DNA from: Xanthomonas sp. Leaf148
GTDB taxonomy: Bacteria > Pseudomonadota > Gammaproteobacteria > Xanthomonadales > Xanthomonadaceae
Assembly: GCF_001423585.1 (NCBI RefSeq)
Contig: NZ_LMOP01000001.1
Span: forward strand, 248,001-312,000
Reading direction: 5' to 3'
DNA: 64,000 nucleotides
The translations under genes and the position numbers were made by a program. The notes below the pieces were generated by a model that saw only the letters and a program-made list of their open reading frames with translations, made no database searches and was not told the origin of the DNA. Of this stretch, positions 21,531-29,524 are shown in pieces; the stretch's first letter is position 1, and each line of letters begins with the position of its first letter.

Positions 21531-22403
21531 TCAGGCAGCAGTCGCGACCGGACGCGACGGATCCTGCAACCAGCCGCTCCAGGAACCGGCATAGACGCGC
21601 GCGCCGGACAGGCCGGCCACTTCCAACGCCAACAGCAGATGGCAGGCGGTCACGCCCGATCCGCACATCACCACGGCCTGCTCGGGCCGGTACGTGCCCA
21701 GCAATGCAGATAGCTCGGCACGCAATTCATCGGCCGGTTTAAAGCGGCCATCGCGGAGGCTCAGACCCAGCGGACGACTCACCGCACCCGGCACATGCCC
21801 GGCGATCGGATCGATCGGCTCCACCTCACCGCGAAACCGCTCGCCTGCGCGCGCATCCAGCAGCCAACCCGGGGCCTGCTCCAGCCGCGCCAGGATCTGT
21901 TCGGCGTCCACTACGGCATTGGCGTCGAAACTGCCGGGATACGCGGCGCCATCGTGCGCTGCTGGCAGCTCGGTGGTCTCGGCCAAGCCGGCGGCGCGCC
22001 ACGCAGCCAGCCCGCCATCCAGCACCGCCACGCGGCGATGCCCCATCAGCCGCAGCATCCACCACGCGCGTGCGGCGGCCATGCTGCCATCGCCCGCGTC
22101 GTAGACCACCACCTGGCTGTGCGGATCGATGCCCCACGCGCCCAGGCGCCTGGCAAAGTCGGCGCTGTGCGGCAACGGATGCCGCCCTTGATCGGCACGC
22201 GACAGGTCAGCCAGGTCATGATCGAGATCGACGTAATGCGCGCCGGGCAGATGTCCCTGCGCATACGCCTTGCGTGCCGCCTGCGGATCAGGCGCGGTTG
22301 GCGGCGCGGCGCGCGCATCCAATAGCCGCAGCTGCGGGTGCGGCAATGCCGCCGCCAGGGTGGCGCTATCGACCAGCGTGGTCCAGTTCGGATCGGCACT
22401 CAT
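21531..22403 (-). CDS. sseA: 3-mercaptopyruvate sulfurtransferase
   Basis: A 290-residue two-domain rhodanese fold that transfers sulfur from 3-mercaptopyruvate to a thiol acceptor. The active cysteine is C247 in MCGSGVTACH, the loop typical of SseA rather than of thiosulfate sulfurtransferases (CRKG). The N-terminal inactive domain has AHYVDLDHDLAD and VVVYDAGDGSMAAARAWW. The ATG overlaps the stop of the Nudix gene (22400-22403), so the two are coupled. No signal peptide is seen; it should be cytoplasmic. Confidence 0.93.
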   Translation of the reverse strand: MSADPNWTTLVDSATLAAALPHPQLRLLDARAAPPTAPDPQAARKAYAQGHLPGAHYVDLDHDLADLSRADQGRHPLPHSADFARRLGAWGIDPHSQVVVYDAGDGSMAAARAWWMLRLMGHRRVAVLDGGLAAWRAAGLAETTELPAAHDGAAYPGSFDANAVVDAEQILARLEQAPGWLLDARAGERFRGEVEPIDPIAGHVPGAVSRPLGLSLRDGRFKPADELRAELSALLGTYRPEQAVVMCGSGVTACHLLLALEVAGLSGARVYAGSWSGWLQDPSRPVATAA

Positions 22404-23197
22404 GCAACCTGCTCCAGGCGACGACGAAGATTGAGGAGAATGGCCGCAGTGGCGCCCCAGATGCGCTGCCCTGGCCAATCGTATTCGAGCACGCGCCGCT
22501 GGCGGCCGCGAAATTCCAGCTCCACGCTGCGCAGATTGTCCGGGTCCATCAGATAGGCCAGCGGCACTTCGAAGACCTCGGCCACCTCTTCCGGCTGCGG
22601 CACCGCCACGAACGCGGGGTCGATCACCGCCACCACCGGCGTGACCCGAAACCCGCTCACGGTCAAAAACGGATCCAGATATCCCAGCGCGTGCACCTGC
22701 TGCGCACCCAGCGCGATCTCCTCGCAGCTCTCGCGCAAGGCCGCCGCTGCCGCATCGGCATCGGCAGGCTCCATCCGCCCGCCCGGGAAGCTGACCTGCC
22801 CGGCATGGTGGCGCAGGCTGTCGGTGCGCCGGGTCAGCAGCACCATCGTGCCCTGCTCGCGCGGCACCAGGCCGCATAGCACCGCCGCTTCGGCGGACGC
22901 ACCGCCCTCGCTAAGATCGATCAGTTCGGCATGGTTCCAGCCCGGCCCGTCGGGTGCGGTGTCCAGCGAATACAGCGCCCGGCGCAACTGCGCGTACTCG
23001 GGCAGCGCGGCCATGAGCCCACGTGCGGGCAACACGGTGTGCAACAACTCCTGGCGTTCGGCGTCACTCATGCTCATCCACCGTGCAATTTCATCCAGGC
23101 TGCGCAGGCAGCCGACACAGTGCGACTGCGCGTCCAACGAACATACACCGATACATGGGCTGGGCAGATCCCCGCGATTGGAATCGGTGTCGCTCAT
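22400..23197 (-). CDS. DUF1289-Nudix fusion, CoA pyrophosphatase-like
   Basis: A 265-residue fusion. Residues 10-50 are a DUF1289 cysteine module (C15, C19, C27, C30 in PCIGVCS...HCVGC). From about residue 85 there is a Nudix hydrolase with the UPF0035 / CoA pyrophosphatase signature LLTRRTDSLRHHAGQVSFPG followed by ALRESCEEIAL. The Nudix part should cleave CoA or related nucleotides to 3',5'-ADP and phosphopantetheine. DUF1289 is usually a separate protein of about 60 residues, so the fusion is notable. It is coupled to sseA downstream. Confidence 0.85.
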   Translation of the reverse strand: MSDTDSNRGDLPSPCIGVCSLDAQSHCVGCLRSLDEIARWMSMSDAERQELLHTVLPARGLMAALPEYAQLRRALYSLDTAPDGPGWNHAELIDLSEGGASAEAAVLCGLVPREQGTMVLLTRRTDSLRHHAGQVSFPGGRMEPADADAAAAALRESCEEIALGAQQVHALGYLDPFLTVSGFRVTPVVAVIDPAFVAVPQPEEVAEVFEVPLAYLMDPDNLRSVELEFRGRQRRVLEYDWPGQRIWGATAAILLNLRRRLEQVA

Positions 23198-23264
23198 CGC
23201 GCGTTTCCGCAGCCGCGGCGTGGGTGTTTCATCGCTCTCTTCAGCAAGGTTGGGACGCCAAAAC

Positions 23265-23294
23265 GACAACGCCGGCCTGGCGGCCGGCGTTGTC
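23265..23294 (-). terminator. Likely terminator of the FKBP-type isomerase gene
   Basis: A perfect 13-bp stem (GACAACGCCGGCC paired with GGCCGGCGTTGTC) with a 4-base loop lies 20 bp after the isomerase stop. On the minus strand it is followed by GTTTTGG, a short T-run. The stem is strong and the position is right for intrinsic termination. Confidence 0.7.
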
Positions 23295-23313
23295 AGTGCA
23301 ACAGCACAAGCAA

Positions 23314-24015
23314 TTACTTGACGCTGACCAGCTTGATCTCGAACTGCACCGCCACGTTCGGCGGGAACGGCGTACGCGGGTCGGCGCCATAGGCCTGATC
23401 CGACGGCAACGTCACTTCCCACTTGGAGCCGGCCGGCATCTGCAGCAGGGTCTCGCGCATGGCCTTCATTTCGACTTCGCTGACCTTGATGGCCGGGATC
23501 TGCTGCGCCGGACGCGCCTTCTCACGGTCGCCGAAGGGGAACGGACCGGCCACTTCCAGCTGCACGGTGCTGGCCTGGGTCGGCTTGGCGCCCTTGCCCG
23601 CTTCGATCACGCGGTACTGCACGCCGCTCGGCAGCGTCTGCACGCCAGCGGTGCCCTTGTTCTTGGCCAGGAACTGCTCGCTCTTGGTCTTGTTGGCAGC
23701 AGCGGCCTTGTCGTACTCGGCCTTGGCCTGCTGGGCACGGCCCTGCTCACGCTTCTGGAACGCTTCGACCGCCGGCTTCAGCTGGTCGGCAGTGATCGCC
23801 GGCTGCTTCTTGGCATAGGCGTCCTGCAGACCCTTTACCACCGCGTTGATGTCGAGCTGCTCGCCGCGACCGGTGAGTTCGGCAAGGTTATTGCCGTAGT
23901 CGTAACCGAAGTAATAGCTCAACTTGCCCTTTTCGGACGTCGTGTCCTGGGCCAGTGCATTGCCCGTCAGGGCCAGGGCCGCCACAGCGACCGCGATAGA
24001 ACGCAACTTCATCAA
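23314..24015 (-). CDS. periplasmic FKBP-type peptidyl-prolyl isomerase (FkpA/Mip-like)
   Basis: A 233-residue exported foldase. A signal peptide covers about residues 1-23 (cut after NALAQ), then a Mip-like dimerisation region with FGYDYGNNLAE and an alanine/lysine-rich long helix (about 85-115), then the FKBP domain starting at LPSGVQYRVIEAG. The catalytic pocket looks altered: canonical FKBP motifs such as VHYTG are replaced by VQLEVAGPF, though DQAYG near the C-terminus remains. It may therefore work mainly as a chaperone. It ends at a strong hairpin. Confidence 0.83.
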   Translation of the reverse strand: MMKLRSIAVAVAALALTGNALAQDTTSEKGKLSYYFGYDYGNNLAELTGRGEQLDINAVVKGLQDAYAKKQPAITADQLKPAVEAFQKREQGRAQQAKAEYDKAAAANKTKSEQFLAKNKGTAGVQTLPSGVQYRVIEAGKGAKPTQASTVQLEVAGPFPFGDREKARPAQQIPAIKVSEVEMKAMRETLLQMPAGSKWEVTLPSDQAYGADPRTPFPPNVAVQFEIKLVSVK

Positions 24016-24176
24016 ACAATTCTCCAGGGTGGTGGCACAGGACGGGTCTGCCGCCTGAGATGACGCGCTAGGATAGCGGCCGCGATACCGAACCGCTACT
24101 TATCACGAAAGCTATGACCAGCAAGACTTTCGGAAGTTCCGTATTTACTATTTTTTTACGTTCGCAAGGGTTTGCC

Positions 24177-24959
24177 ATGTCCAATGACGTCATTCTGATC
24201 GCCGATCACGCCAGTGTCCGGACCATTACGGTCAATCGGCCGGACAAACTGAACGCATTGAACCGCGACACCATGCTGGCGCTGGACCAGGCGTTCGTGG
24301 ACGCGGCAAGCGCCGACGACGTGCGCGTGGTGGTCCTCACTGGCGCCGGGCCCAAATCCTTCGTGGCCGGCGCGGACATCGCCGAAATGAGCGCGTTGTC
24401 GGCGATGGACGGCCGGGAATTTTCGCTGGTCGGGCAGCGCTTGATGCGCCGGATCGAACGCATGCCCAAACCGGTGATCGGCATGATCAACGGATTTGCG
24501 CTCGGCGGCGGGCTGGAGCTGGCAATGGCCTGCCATCTGCGCATCGCCGCATCCACCGCACGGCTGGGGCAGCCAGAAATCAATCTCGGCCTGATTCCCG
24601 GCTTCGGCGGCACCCAGCGCCTGTTGCGCCTGACCGGCCGTGCCGCAGCACTGGAACTGTGCCTGCTCGGCATGCCGATCGATGCAGCGCGCGCACTGCA
24701 ACTGGGCCTGGTCAATCGCGTGGTCGAGCCCGACGCCTTGCAGGAAGAAACCCGGACCCTGGCCCAACGCCTGGCGAGCGCCGCGCCGCTGGCAGTGCGC
24801 GGCATTCTGGATGCGGTCGTGTTCGGCGGCGAATGCGGCATCGAAGAAGGCCTGCAGCTGGAAACCGCGCAATTTGCGCTGCTGTTCGCCAGCGAGGACA
24901 TGCGCGAAGGCACCCGCGCGTTCCTCGACAAGCGCCCCGCACAGTTTCACAACCGCTGA
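24177..24959 (+). CDS. enoyl-CoA hydratase
   Basis: A 260-residue crotonase-fold enzyme that hydrates trans-2-enoyl-CoA. Both catalytic glutamates are present: E114 in GGGLELAMAC and E134 in LGQPEINLGLIPGFGG. The oxyanion-hole region is SFVAGADIAEM. Length matches short-chain hydratases (PaaF/Crt, about 260). The ATG at 24177 (MSNDVILIADH) was preferred; an in-frame ATG at 24114 would add 21 residues not found in the family. Eight bases separate its stop from the next gene. Confidence 0.92.
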   Translation: MSNDVILIADHASVRTITVNRPDKLNALNRDTMLALDQAFVDAASADDVRVVVLTGAGPKSFVAGADIAEMSALSAMDGREFSLVGQRLMRRIERMPKPVIGMINGFALGGGLELAMACHLRIAASTARLGQPEINLGLIPGFGGTQRLLRLTGRAAALELCLLGMPIDAARALQLGLVNRVVEPDALQEETRTLAQRLASAAPLAVRGILDAVVFGGECGIEEGLQLETAQFALLFASEDMREGTRAFLDKRPAQFHNR

Positions 24960-24967
24960 GCACCGTG

Positions 24968-25339
24968 ATGCCGCACGCCACCCTACCGGCACCGCGCGCA
25001 CTGGCCATGCGCTTGTTCGACTGCGTTCAAGCGGACGATCTCGATCGCGCACTGCAACTGGGCCTGATGGACTACCGGCCGGCCCCGCACCTCGATGCAG
25101 CGGATGCACCGGTCGTTGCAGCCCTGCTCGCCGCACAACAGCGCCTGCGCGCTGCCTGGGCCGCGCGCGAACGCTATCGCGCACGTGCCGCTCGGCTGCA
25201 ACGCCGCGCCGCCGAACGTGACGCGCGGCGCACGCCCGCACCGGCACCCAGCCAGCCGGCAGCAGCGGCGTTGCCGCCGTTAGCCGCGGCGATCCTGGCG
25301 CGTGCCAAAGCCAAGGCAGCGGGAGGAACGCCGTCTTGA
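24968..25339 (+). CDS. small conserved-type hypothetical protein
   Basis: I do not recognise this 123-residue protein. It has a first half with ALAMRLFDCVQADDLDRAL, a central arginine/alanine-rich helix likely to form a coiled coil (about residues 56-88), and a proline/alanine-rich tail. No signal or membrane segment. It starts eight bases after the enoyl-CoA hydratase stop and its stop overlaps the TTG start of nth, so it sits in a coupled trio. This position supports a real gene; the function is open. Confidence 0.65.
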   Translation: MPHATLPAPRALAMRLFDCVQADDLDRALQLGLMDYRPAPHLDAADAPVVAALLAAQQRLRAAWAARERYRARAARLQRRAAERDARRTPAPAPSQPAAAALPPLAAAILARAKAKAAGGTPS

Positions 25340-26046
25340 ACGCTGCACGCCCTGCACCGCCGGCGCGTCGCAGCAGCGCCATGCGCAAGCCTGAAATACA
25401 GGAAATGTTCGAGCGTCTGCGCGAACTCAATCCACACCCGACCACCGAGCTGGAATACACCACGCCATTCGAGCTGTTGATCGCAGTGTTGCTGTCCGCG
25501 CAGGCCACCGATGTCGGCGTCAACAAGGCCACCCGTAAGTTGTATCCGGTCGCCAATACCCCGCGCGACATTCTCGATCTTGGCGAAGAAGGACTGAAGC
25601 GCTACATCGCCACCATCGGCCTGTTCAACGCCAAGGCCAAGAACGTCATCGCCACCTGCCGCATTCTGCTCGAGCAATACGGCGGCGAGGTGCCGCACGA
25701 TCGCGCAGCGCTGGAAGCCTTGCCCGGCGTCGGCCGCAAGACCGCCAACGTGGTGCTCAACACCGCATTCGGCGAACCGACGATGGCCGTGGACACGCAT
25801 ATCTTTCGCGTCTCCAACCGCACCGGCCTTGCACCGGGCAAGGACGTGCGCGCGGTCGAAGACAAACTGGTCAAGGTCATCCCTGCAGAATTCCTGCACG
25901 ACGCACACCACTGGCTGATCCTGCACGGACGCTACGTCTGCAAGGCCCGCAAACCCGATTGCCCGGGCTGCGTGATCCATGACCTGTGCCGCTACCGCGA
26001 CAAGACCCCGGCGGCCGCCGAACGGCCGGCAGAGCCGAAGCGTTGA
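25336..26046 (+). CDS. nth: endonuclease III
   Basis: A base-excision-repair glycosylase/AP-lyase of 236 residues for oxidised pyrimidines. The helix-hairpin-helix LPGVGRKTANVVL carries the catalytic lysine, AVDTHIFRVSNR carries the catalytic aspartate, and the C-terminal [4Fe-4S] site is C-x6-C-x2-C-x5-C (CKARKPDCPGCVIHDLC). The TTG at 25336 overlaps the previous stop and is preceded by a strong GGGAGGAA seven bases upstream; the internal ATG at 25381 (MRKPEIQEM) corresponds to the E. coli start and may also be used. Confidence 0.94.
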   Translation: MNAARPAPPARRSSAMRKPEIQEMFERLRELNPHPTTELEYTTPFELLIAVLLSAQATDVGVNKATRKLYPVANTPRDILDLGEEGLKRYIATIGLFNAKAKNVIATCRILLEQYGGEVPHDRAALEALPGVGRKTANVVLNTAFGEPTMAVDTHIFRVSNRTGLAPGKDVRAVEDKLVKVIPAEFLHDAHHWLILHGRYVCKARKPDCPGCVIHDLCRYRDKTPAAAERPAEPKR

Positions 26047-26058
26047 CCGGGCCTAGGG

Positions 26059-26200
26059 GGCAGCTAAAGAAACAACTGCGCTCACCGCCCGGCGGGCGCG
26101 GCCGCTGCTCGGTGCGGCATGGACCACGCATACACGCCGGTTCTAAGCGTGCCGTCCACACCTACCTGACGACTGCTCGCTGCGTTTTGTGAGCCGCTCC
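26059..26200 (+). repeat. Dispersed ~143-bp inverted-repeat element, copy D
   Basis: Begins 12 bp after nth. Left end GGCAGCTAAAGAAAC; the right end reads TTTTGTGAGCCGCTCC. It shares the core with copy A closely, including CTGCTCGGTGCGGCATGGAC and CCTGACGACTGCTCGC. The rest of the 453-bp nth-sulP gap holds the sulP terminator (26402-26454) and otherwise nothing I can name. Confidence 0.82.
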
Positions 26201-26401
26201 AAGGCGATATGGCTGACACGCACTAGCCATCAGACCCGGACCGGGCCAGCTGCATGCCGCCACCGCTGCTCAACGCAATCGCGTTGCCGGCAATCGCACC
26301 GCTGGTGGAGAGATGGCCGCCATCAGTAGGTTGGCGTTAGGCGCCTCGTGTCATCAGCCCACACACAAGCGGTCACGCATCCCCAATCTCAATCCCGGCG
26401 C

Positions 26402-26454
26402 AAAAAAAATCGCGACCGGATGATGCGTCTTTCGGCGCCATGCATCATCCGGTC
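26402..26454 (-). terminator. Intrinsic terminator of the carbonic anhydrase-SulP operon
   Basis: A perfect 13-bp stem (GACCGGATGATGC at 26414-26426 with its complement at 26442-26454) is followed on the minus strand by a run of eight T (26409-26402). It lies 46 bp after the SulP stop codon. Confidence 0.85.
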
Positions 26455-26499
26455 ACGACAGATGTCACCCGGCGCGAACGCCGGGCGTTTGTCACTGAC

Positions 26500-28059
26500 T
26501 TATGCCGCTTTGCGCGGTTCGCCCACCAACGTTCTTTCCACGGTCGGCTGACCTTCGACGCGGCGGTCCAGCTCCTTCCAATCCACTACCAGCTCGCATC
26601 CGCGCGAAGCCGCATTCCGGCTCCAATCACGCAGCAACTCGATGCAGGCATGGTCGACGTGATGCAGCTTGGCCACGTCCAGATGCAGCGCGGTGTTCGG
26701 CGGCACGCTTTCCAGCGTCCGCGCCATTGCCGGCACTTTCAGGAACGTTGCCGACCCCTGCAGGGTCAGATGCATTTCGTCCTTCTTGTCGGCGTGCTCG
26801 CGCACCTCGACCTTCAGACGCGACGAATGCAGGGCCAGACGGAACAGCGACAGGCCGAAGCCGATCAACACGCCGGTCAGCAGGTCGGTCGCCACAATCG
26901 CGAAGGTGGTCGCCAGGTAGATGGCCGCAGTTCCACGACCGTAAGTCGCCAACTCCTTGACCTGCCCGATCTTGATCATCTTCACGCCCGTATAGACCAG
27001 GATGCCGGCAAGACATGCCACCGGCGTCATCCGCAACAACCACGGCAGCAGCATTGCGAAGACCAGCAACCAACCGCCATGCAGGATGGTCGAGGTCCGC
27101 GTGGCTGCACCGGCCTGGACATTGGCCGCACTACGCACGATCACGCCAGTCATCGGCAATGCGCCCAGGAAGCCGCACAGCATATTGCCAACGCCCTGCG
27201 CCGCCAGCTCACGGTCGTACTGCGTCCGTGCGCCTTGGTGCATGCGATCTACCGCCGCCGCCGACAGCAACGTTTCGGCGCTGGCGATAAAGGCAAAGGT
27301 CACCGCCGATACCAGCAAGGTGTGGTTGAACACGCCAAAGATGTCGGAGAAGCTGGGGATGGTGATCGCCGAGAACAGGTTGGTCGGAACGTCGACACGA
27401 TTGACGTCCAGCCCCTGCAGCTGCGCCGTCGCGGTCACCGCGACCACCGCGATCAACGCACCCGGCAGGAAGCGCAGACGCGTCGGACGCAGCTTGTCCC
27501 AGGCCAGGATGATCCCGATCGTCGCCAGACCCACGAACAATGCGGTGCGGCCGGTGCCTGCACTGATCGCCTGCCACAACACGGCAGGCAATGCAGCGAA
27601 GTTTTCCAGACCACGCGCCTTGGGCGCGGCATCCATCAGCACATGCGCCTGCGATGCCACGATCAGGATGCCGATGCCCGACAACATGCCGGCCACCACG
27701 GCCGGCGATGTCATGCGGAACCACACACCCGCGCGGCACAGACCGGCAACCAGCTGAATCGCACCGGCCACCAGGATCACCGGACCAAGCGCGGCAACGC
27801 CGTGCTCACGCACCAGTTCGAACACCAACACAGCCAGGCCGGCGGCCGGACCGCTCACCTGCAAAGGAGAGCCTGCCAGAAAGCCAACGACCAGCCCGCC
27901 GATGATGCCGGTGATCAGACCTGTGGCCGGAGGCATTCCGGACGCGATCGCAATACCCATGCACAACGGCAGCGCAACAAGAAAGACCACGACAGACGAC
28001 AACAAATCACGCCCGAACAGTCCCTGACGGAAATATCCGCCGATACCTGATGTGTTCAT
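26500..28059 (-). CDS. SulP-family anion transporter with STAS domain, probable bicarbonate importer
   Basis: A 519-residue inner-membrane transporter. The membrane domain (about residues 15-400) has the SulP pattern ALPLCMGIAIASGMPP near the N-terminus and PMTGVIVRSAANVQAGA in the middle; a short STAS domain follows (about 420-500, LHLDVAKLHHVDHACIELL). SulP proteins move sulfate, bicarbonate or other anions. The gene lies 12 bp after a beta-carbonic anhydrase, and this pairing points to bicarbonate, as in BicA-like systems. The substrate is inferred from context, not from residues. Confidence 0.88.
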   Translation of the reverse strand: MNTSGIGGYFRQGLFGRDLLSSVVVFLVALPLCMGIAIASGMPPATGLITGIIGGLVVGFLAGSPLQVSGPAAGLAVLVFELVREHGVAALGPVILVAGAIQLVAGLCRAGVWFRMTSPAVVAGMLSGIGILIVASQAHVLMDAAPKARGLENFAALPAVLWQAISAGTGRTALFVGLATIGIILAWDKLRPTRLRFLPGALIAVVAVTATAQLQGLDVNRVDVPTNLFSAITIPSFSDIFGVFNHTLLVSAVTFAFIASAETLLSAAAVDRMHQGARTQYDRELAAQGVGNMLCGFLGALPMTGVIVRSAANVQAGAATRTSTILHGGWLLVFAMLLPWLLRMTPVACLAGILVYTGVKMIKIGQVKELATYGRGTAAIYLATTFAIVATDLLTGVLIGFGLSLFRLALHSSRLKVEVREHADKKDEMHLTLQGSATFLKVPAMARTLESVPPNTALHLDVAKLHHVDHACIELLRDWSRNAASRGCELVVDWKELDRRVEGQPTVERTLVGEPRKAA

Positions 28060-28070
28060 GATCGACTCCG

Positions 28071-28751
28071 TCAGACGAGTTCAGCGCGGACGACTTGCTG
28101 CAGTCGCGGACGCGGAGTGGCTTCTGGAGTGCTTTCGGCCAGCAACGGGCGGAAGCCGCCCTTCTCGGCATCGAAGGCGCGGATCTCCCCGTGGGCGATA
28201 TCGTAGATCCAGCCATGGATCCGCAAGGTGCCAGCCGCCAGACGGGCTGCAACCACCGGCTGCGTGCGCAGGTGATCGAGCTGCGAGACCACGTTCTCTT
28301 CGGTCATGCAGGTCAACGCGTCCTGGCTGTGCGGATCGTGGCCGTGATGCGCGGTGACGTGACGTGCCGCATCGGTGTGCTTGAGCCACGCCGCCACGGA
28401 CGGAACATCTTCCAGCGATTCCGGCTTGAGCACTGCCTTCATCGCGCCGCAGTCGGTATGACCGCAGATCACGATGTGACGCACGCCCAGAACGGCGATG
28501 GCGTACTCGATCGCCGCAACCACGCCGCTGACGTGCTGGGAGTAAGGCGGCACCACGTTGCCGATGTTGCGATAGACGAACAATTCACCGGGCTGCGCGG
28601 AGAAGATCAGCTCCGGCATAACGCGCGAGTCGGCGCAAGTGATGAACAGCGTATGCGGGCTTTGGCCGCCGGCCAGTTCCTGAAAGCGCGCACTCTGGCG
28701 CGGATACACTTCTTTACGGAAATGACGAAAACCTTCTAGCAAACTTTCCAT
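28071..28751 (-). CDS. beta-class carbonic anhydrase (CynT-like), paired with SulP
   Basis: A 226-residue beta-carbonic anhydrase. Zinc and catalytic residues are C39, D41 and R43 (CADSR) and H98, C101 (CGHTDCG). It belongs to the CynT-like branch (EGFRHFRKEVYP start, GNVVPPY segment), unlike the Can-type enzyme at 234-896. It is the upstream gene of a two-gene unit with the SulP transporter and would interconvert CO2 and bicarbonate on the cytoplasmic side of that carrier. Confidence 0.93.
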   Translation of the reverse strand: MESLLEGFRHFRKEVYPRQSARFQELAGGQSPHTLFITCADSRVMPELIFSAQPGELFVYRNIGNVVPPYSQHVSGVVAAIEYAIAVLGVRHIVICGHTDCGAMKAVLKPESLEDVPSVAAWLKHTDAARHVTAHHGHDPHSQDALTCMTEENVVSQLDHLRTQPVVAARLAAGTLRIHGWIYDIAHGEIRAFDAEKGGFRPLLAESTPEATPRPRLQQVVRAELV

Positions 28752-28866
28752 GGGAGATTCCTCTAGGCAACGAATAGCAGTCCGCGGCGCAAACCGCGAA
28801 TTGCAAAGACAAACAAATCAATAAGAAATCCGGCGCGCAGTGCACCGGGTACAGCGACAGCGGGGA

Positions 28867-29208
28867 TCAGCCAAGCAGCGCGTTTGGAGGACGCAGTTGC
28901 GGGATCAGGTCGCGTTTTTGATTTGCAGGCGCATGATGCGCGTGCCAAGAAGGGGAATACCGCGCCAGCATCGGCCAAGCTTGGGAGAGCAAGGGGATAT
29001 CGTCTGCAGGCTGTGTGTCGACTTGGCTTTGTGTATCGCCATCGTCCTGCGGATCTTCTGCTGCATCGCGTTCTTCGCCAGCTTCCACCATCACCGCAAC
29101 GCCGTCGCCCACCAACGCATCGCAGATGCGCGTGTGTGCATTGGCTGCCGACCACGCAGTGAGCGCGAGCAGGCAGACCAACAGCAGTTGGAGGAATCGA
29201 GGAAACAT
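28867..29208 (-). CDS. small exported protein of unknown function
   Basis: I do not recognise this 113-residue protein. It has a clear signal peptide (MFPRFLQLLLVCLLALTAWS, cleavage likely after NAHT or before it), a single cysteine soon after, a strongly acidic stretch (about residues 42-70, many Asp/Glu/Gln) and a basic tail. It lies 115 bp upstream of the carbonic anhydrase gene on the same strand and might share its promoter. The signal peptide and intact frame favour a real gene. Confidence 0.55.
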   Translation of the reverse strand: MFPRFLQLLLVCLLALTAWSAANAHTRICDALVGDGVAVMVEAGEERDAAEDPQDDGDTQSQVDTQPADDIPLLSQAWPMLARYSPSWHAHHAPANQKRDLIPQLRPPNALLG

Positions 29209-29524
29209 AGCCTCGAAACTAACAATTTAGAACCTGCATGCGCAAGTGGTGCGTTGCACAACCTGACATATATGTTCAGTTGGTAAGGGTTCCGGTTCAG
29301 GTCGCCAGGTCAGGCAGCCTCTAGTGCTGCCGGCCCAGCGTGATGCAGTGCACTGTCACATGGCCAGCACGTTCAGATTTTTGACACACGATGACATAGT
29401 ACAAACCAGCGTAAATCCTTGTCTTTATTGGCAAAAATCATTTATTACGTTTCAGTGTTTTTGTCACATTAACGCAACTTTCACGCCATAGCCTGCGCCC
29501 ACTTTCTCAGGTCGCAAGGCATCT
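29209..29524. promoter_or_regulatory. Divergent intergenic region upstream of the OprP-like porin
   Basis: AT-rich compared with the surroundings, as expected for promoters of the porin and of the minus-strand small protein. Candidate PhoB half-sites of the CTGTCAT type are CTGTCAC at 29354 and TTGTCAC at 29461, but neither shows a convincing second repeat 11 bp away, so PhoB control of the porin is only suggested. Confidence 0.35.

Noticed and set aside
26440..28050. Plus-strand open frame of 536 codons opposite SulP
   Set aside because: It is the antisense shadow of the transporter; composition rich in Gln, His and Arg and no family features.
29354..29468. PhoB box for the porin gene
   Set aside because: Half-sites are present but without a clear 11-bp-spaced partner, so it is mentioned only as a weak possibility.
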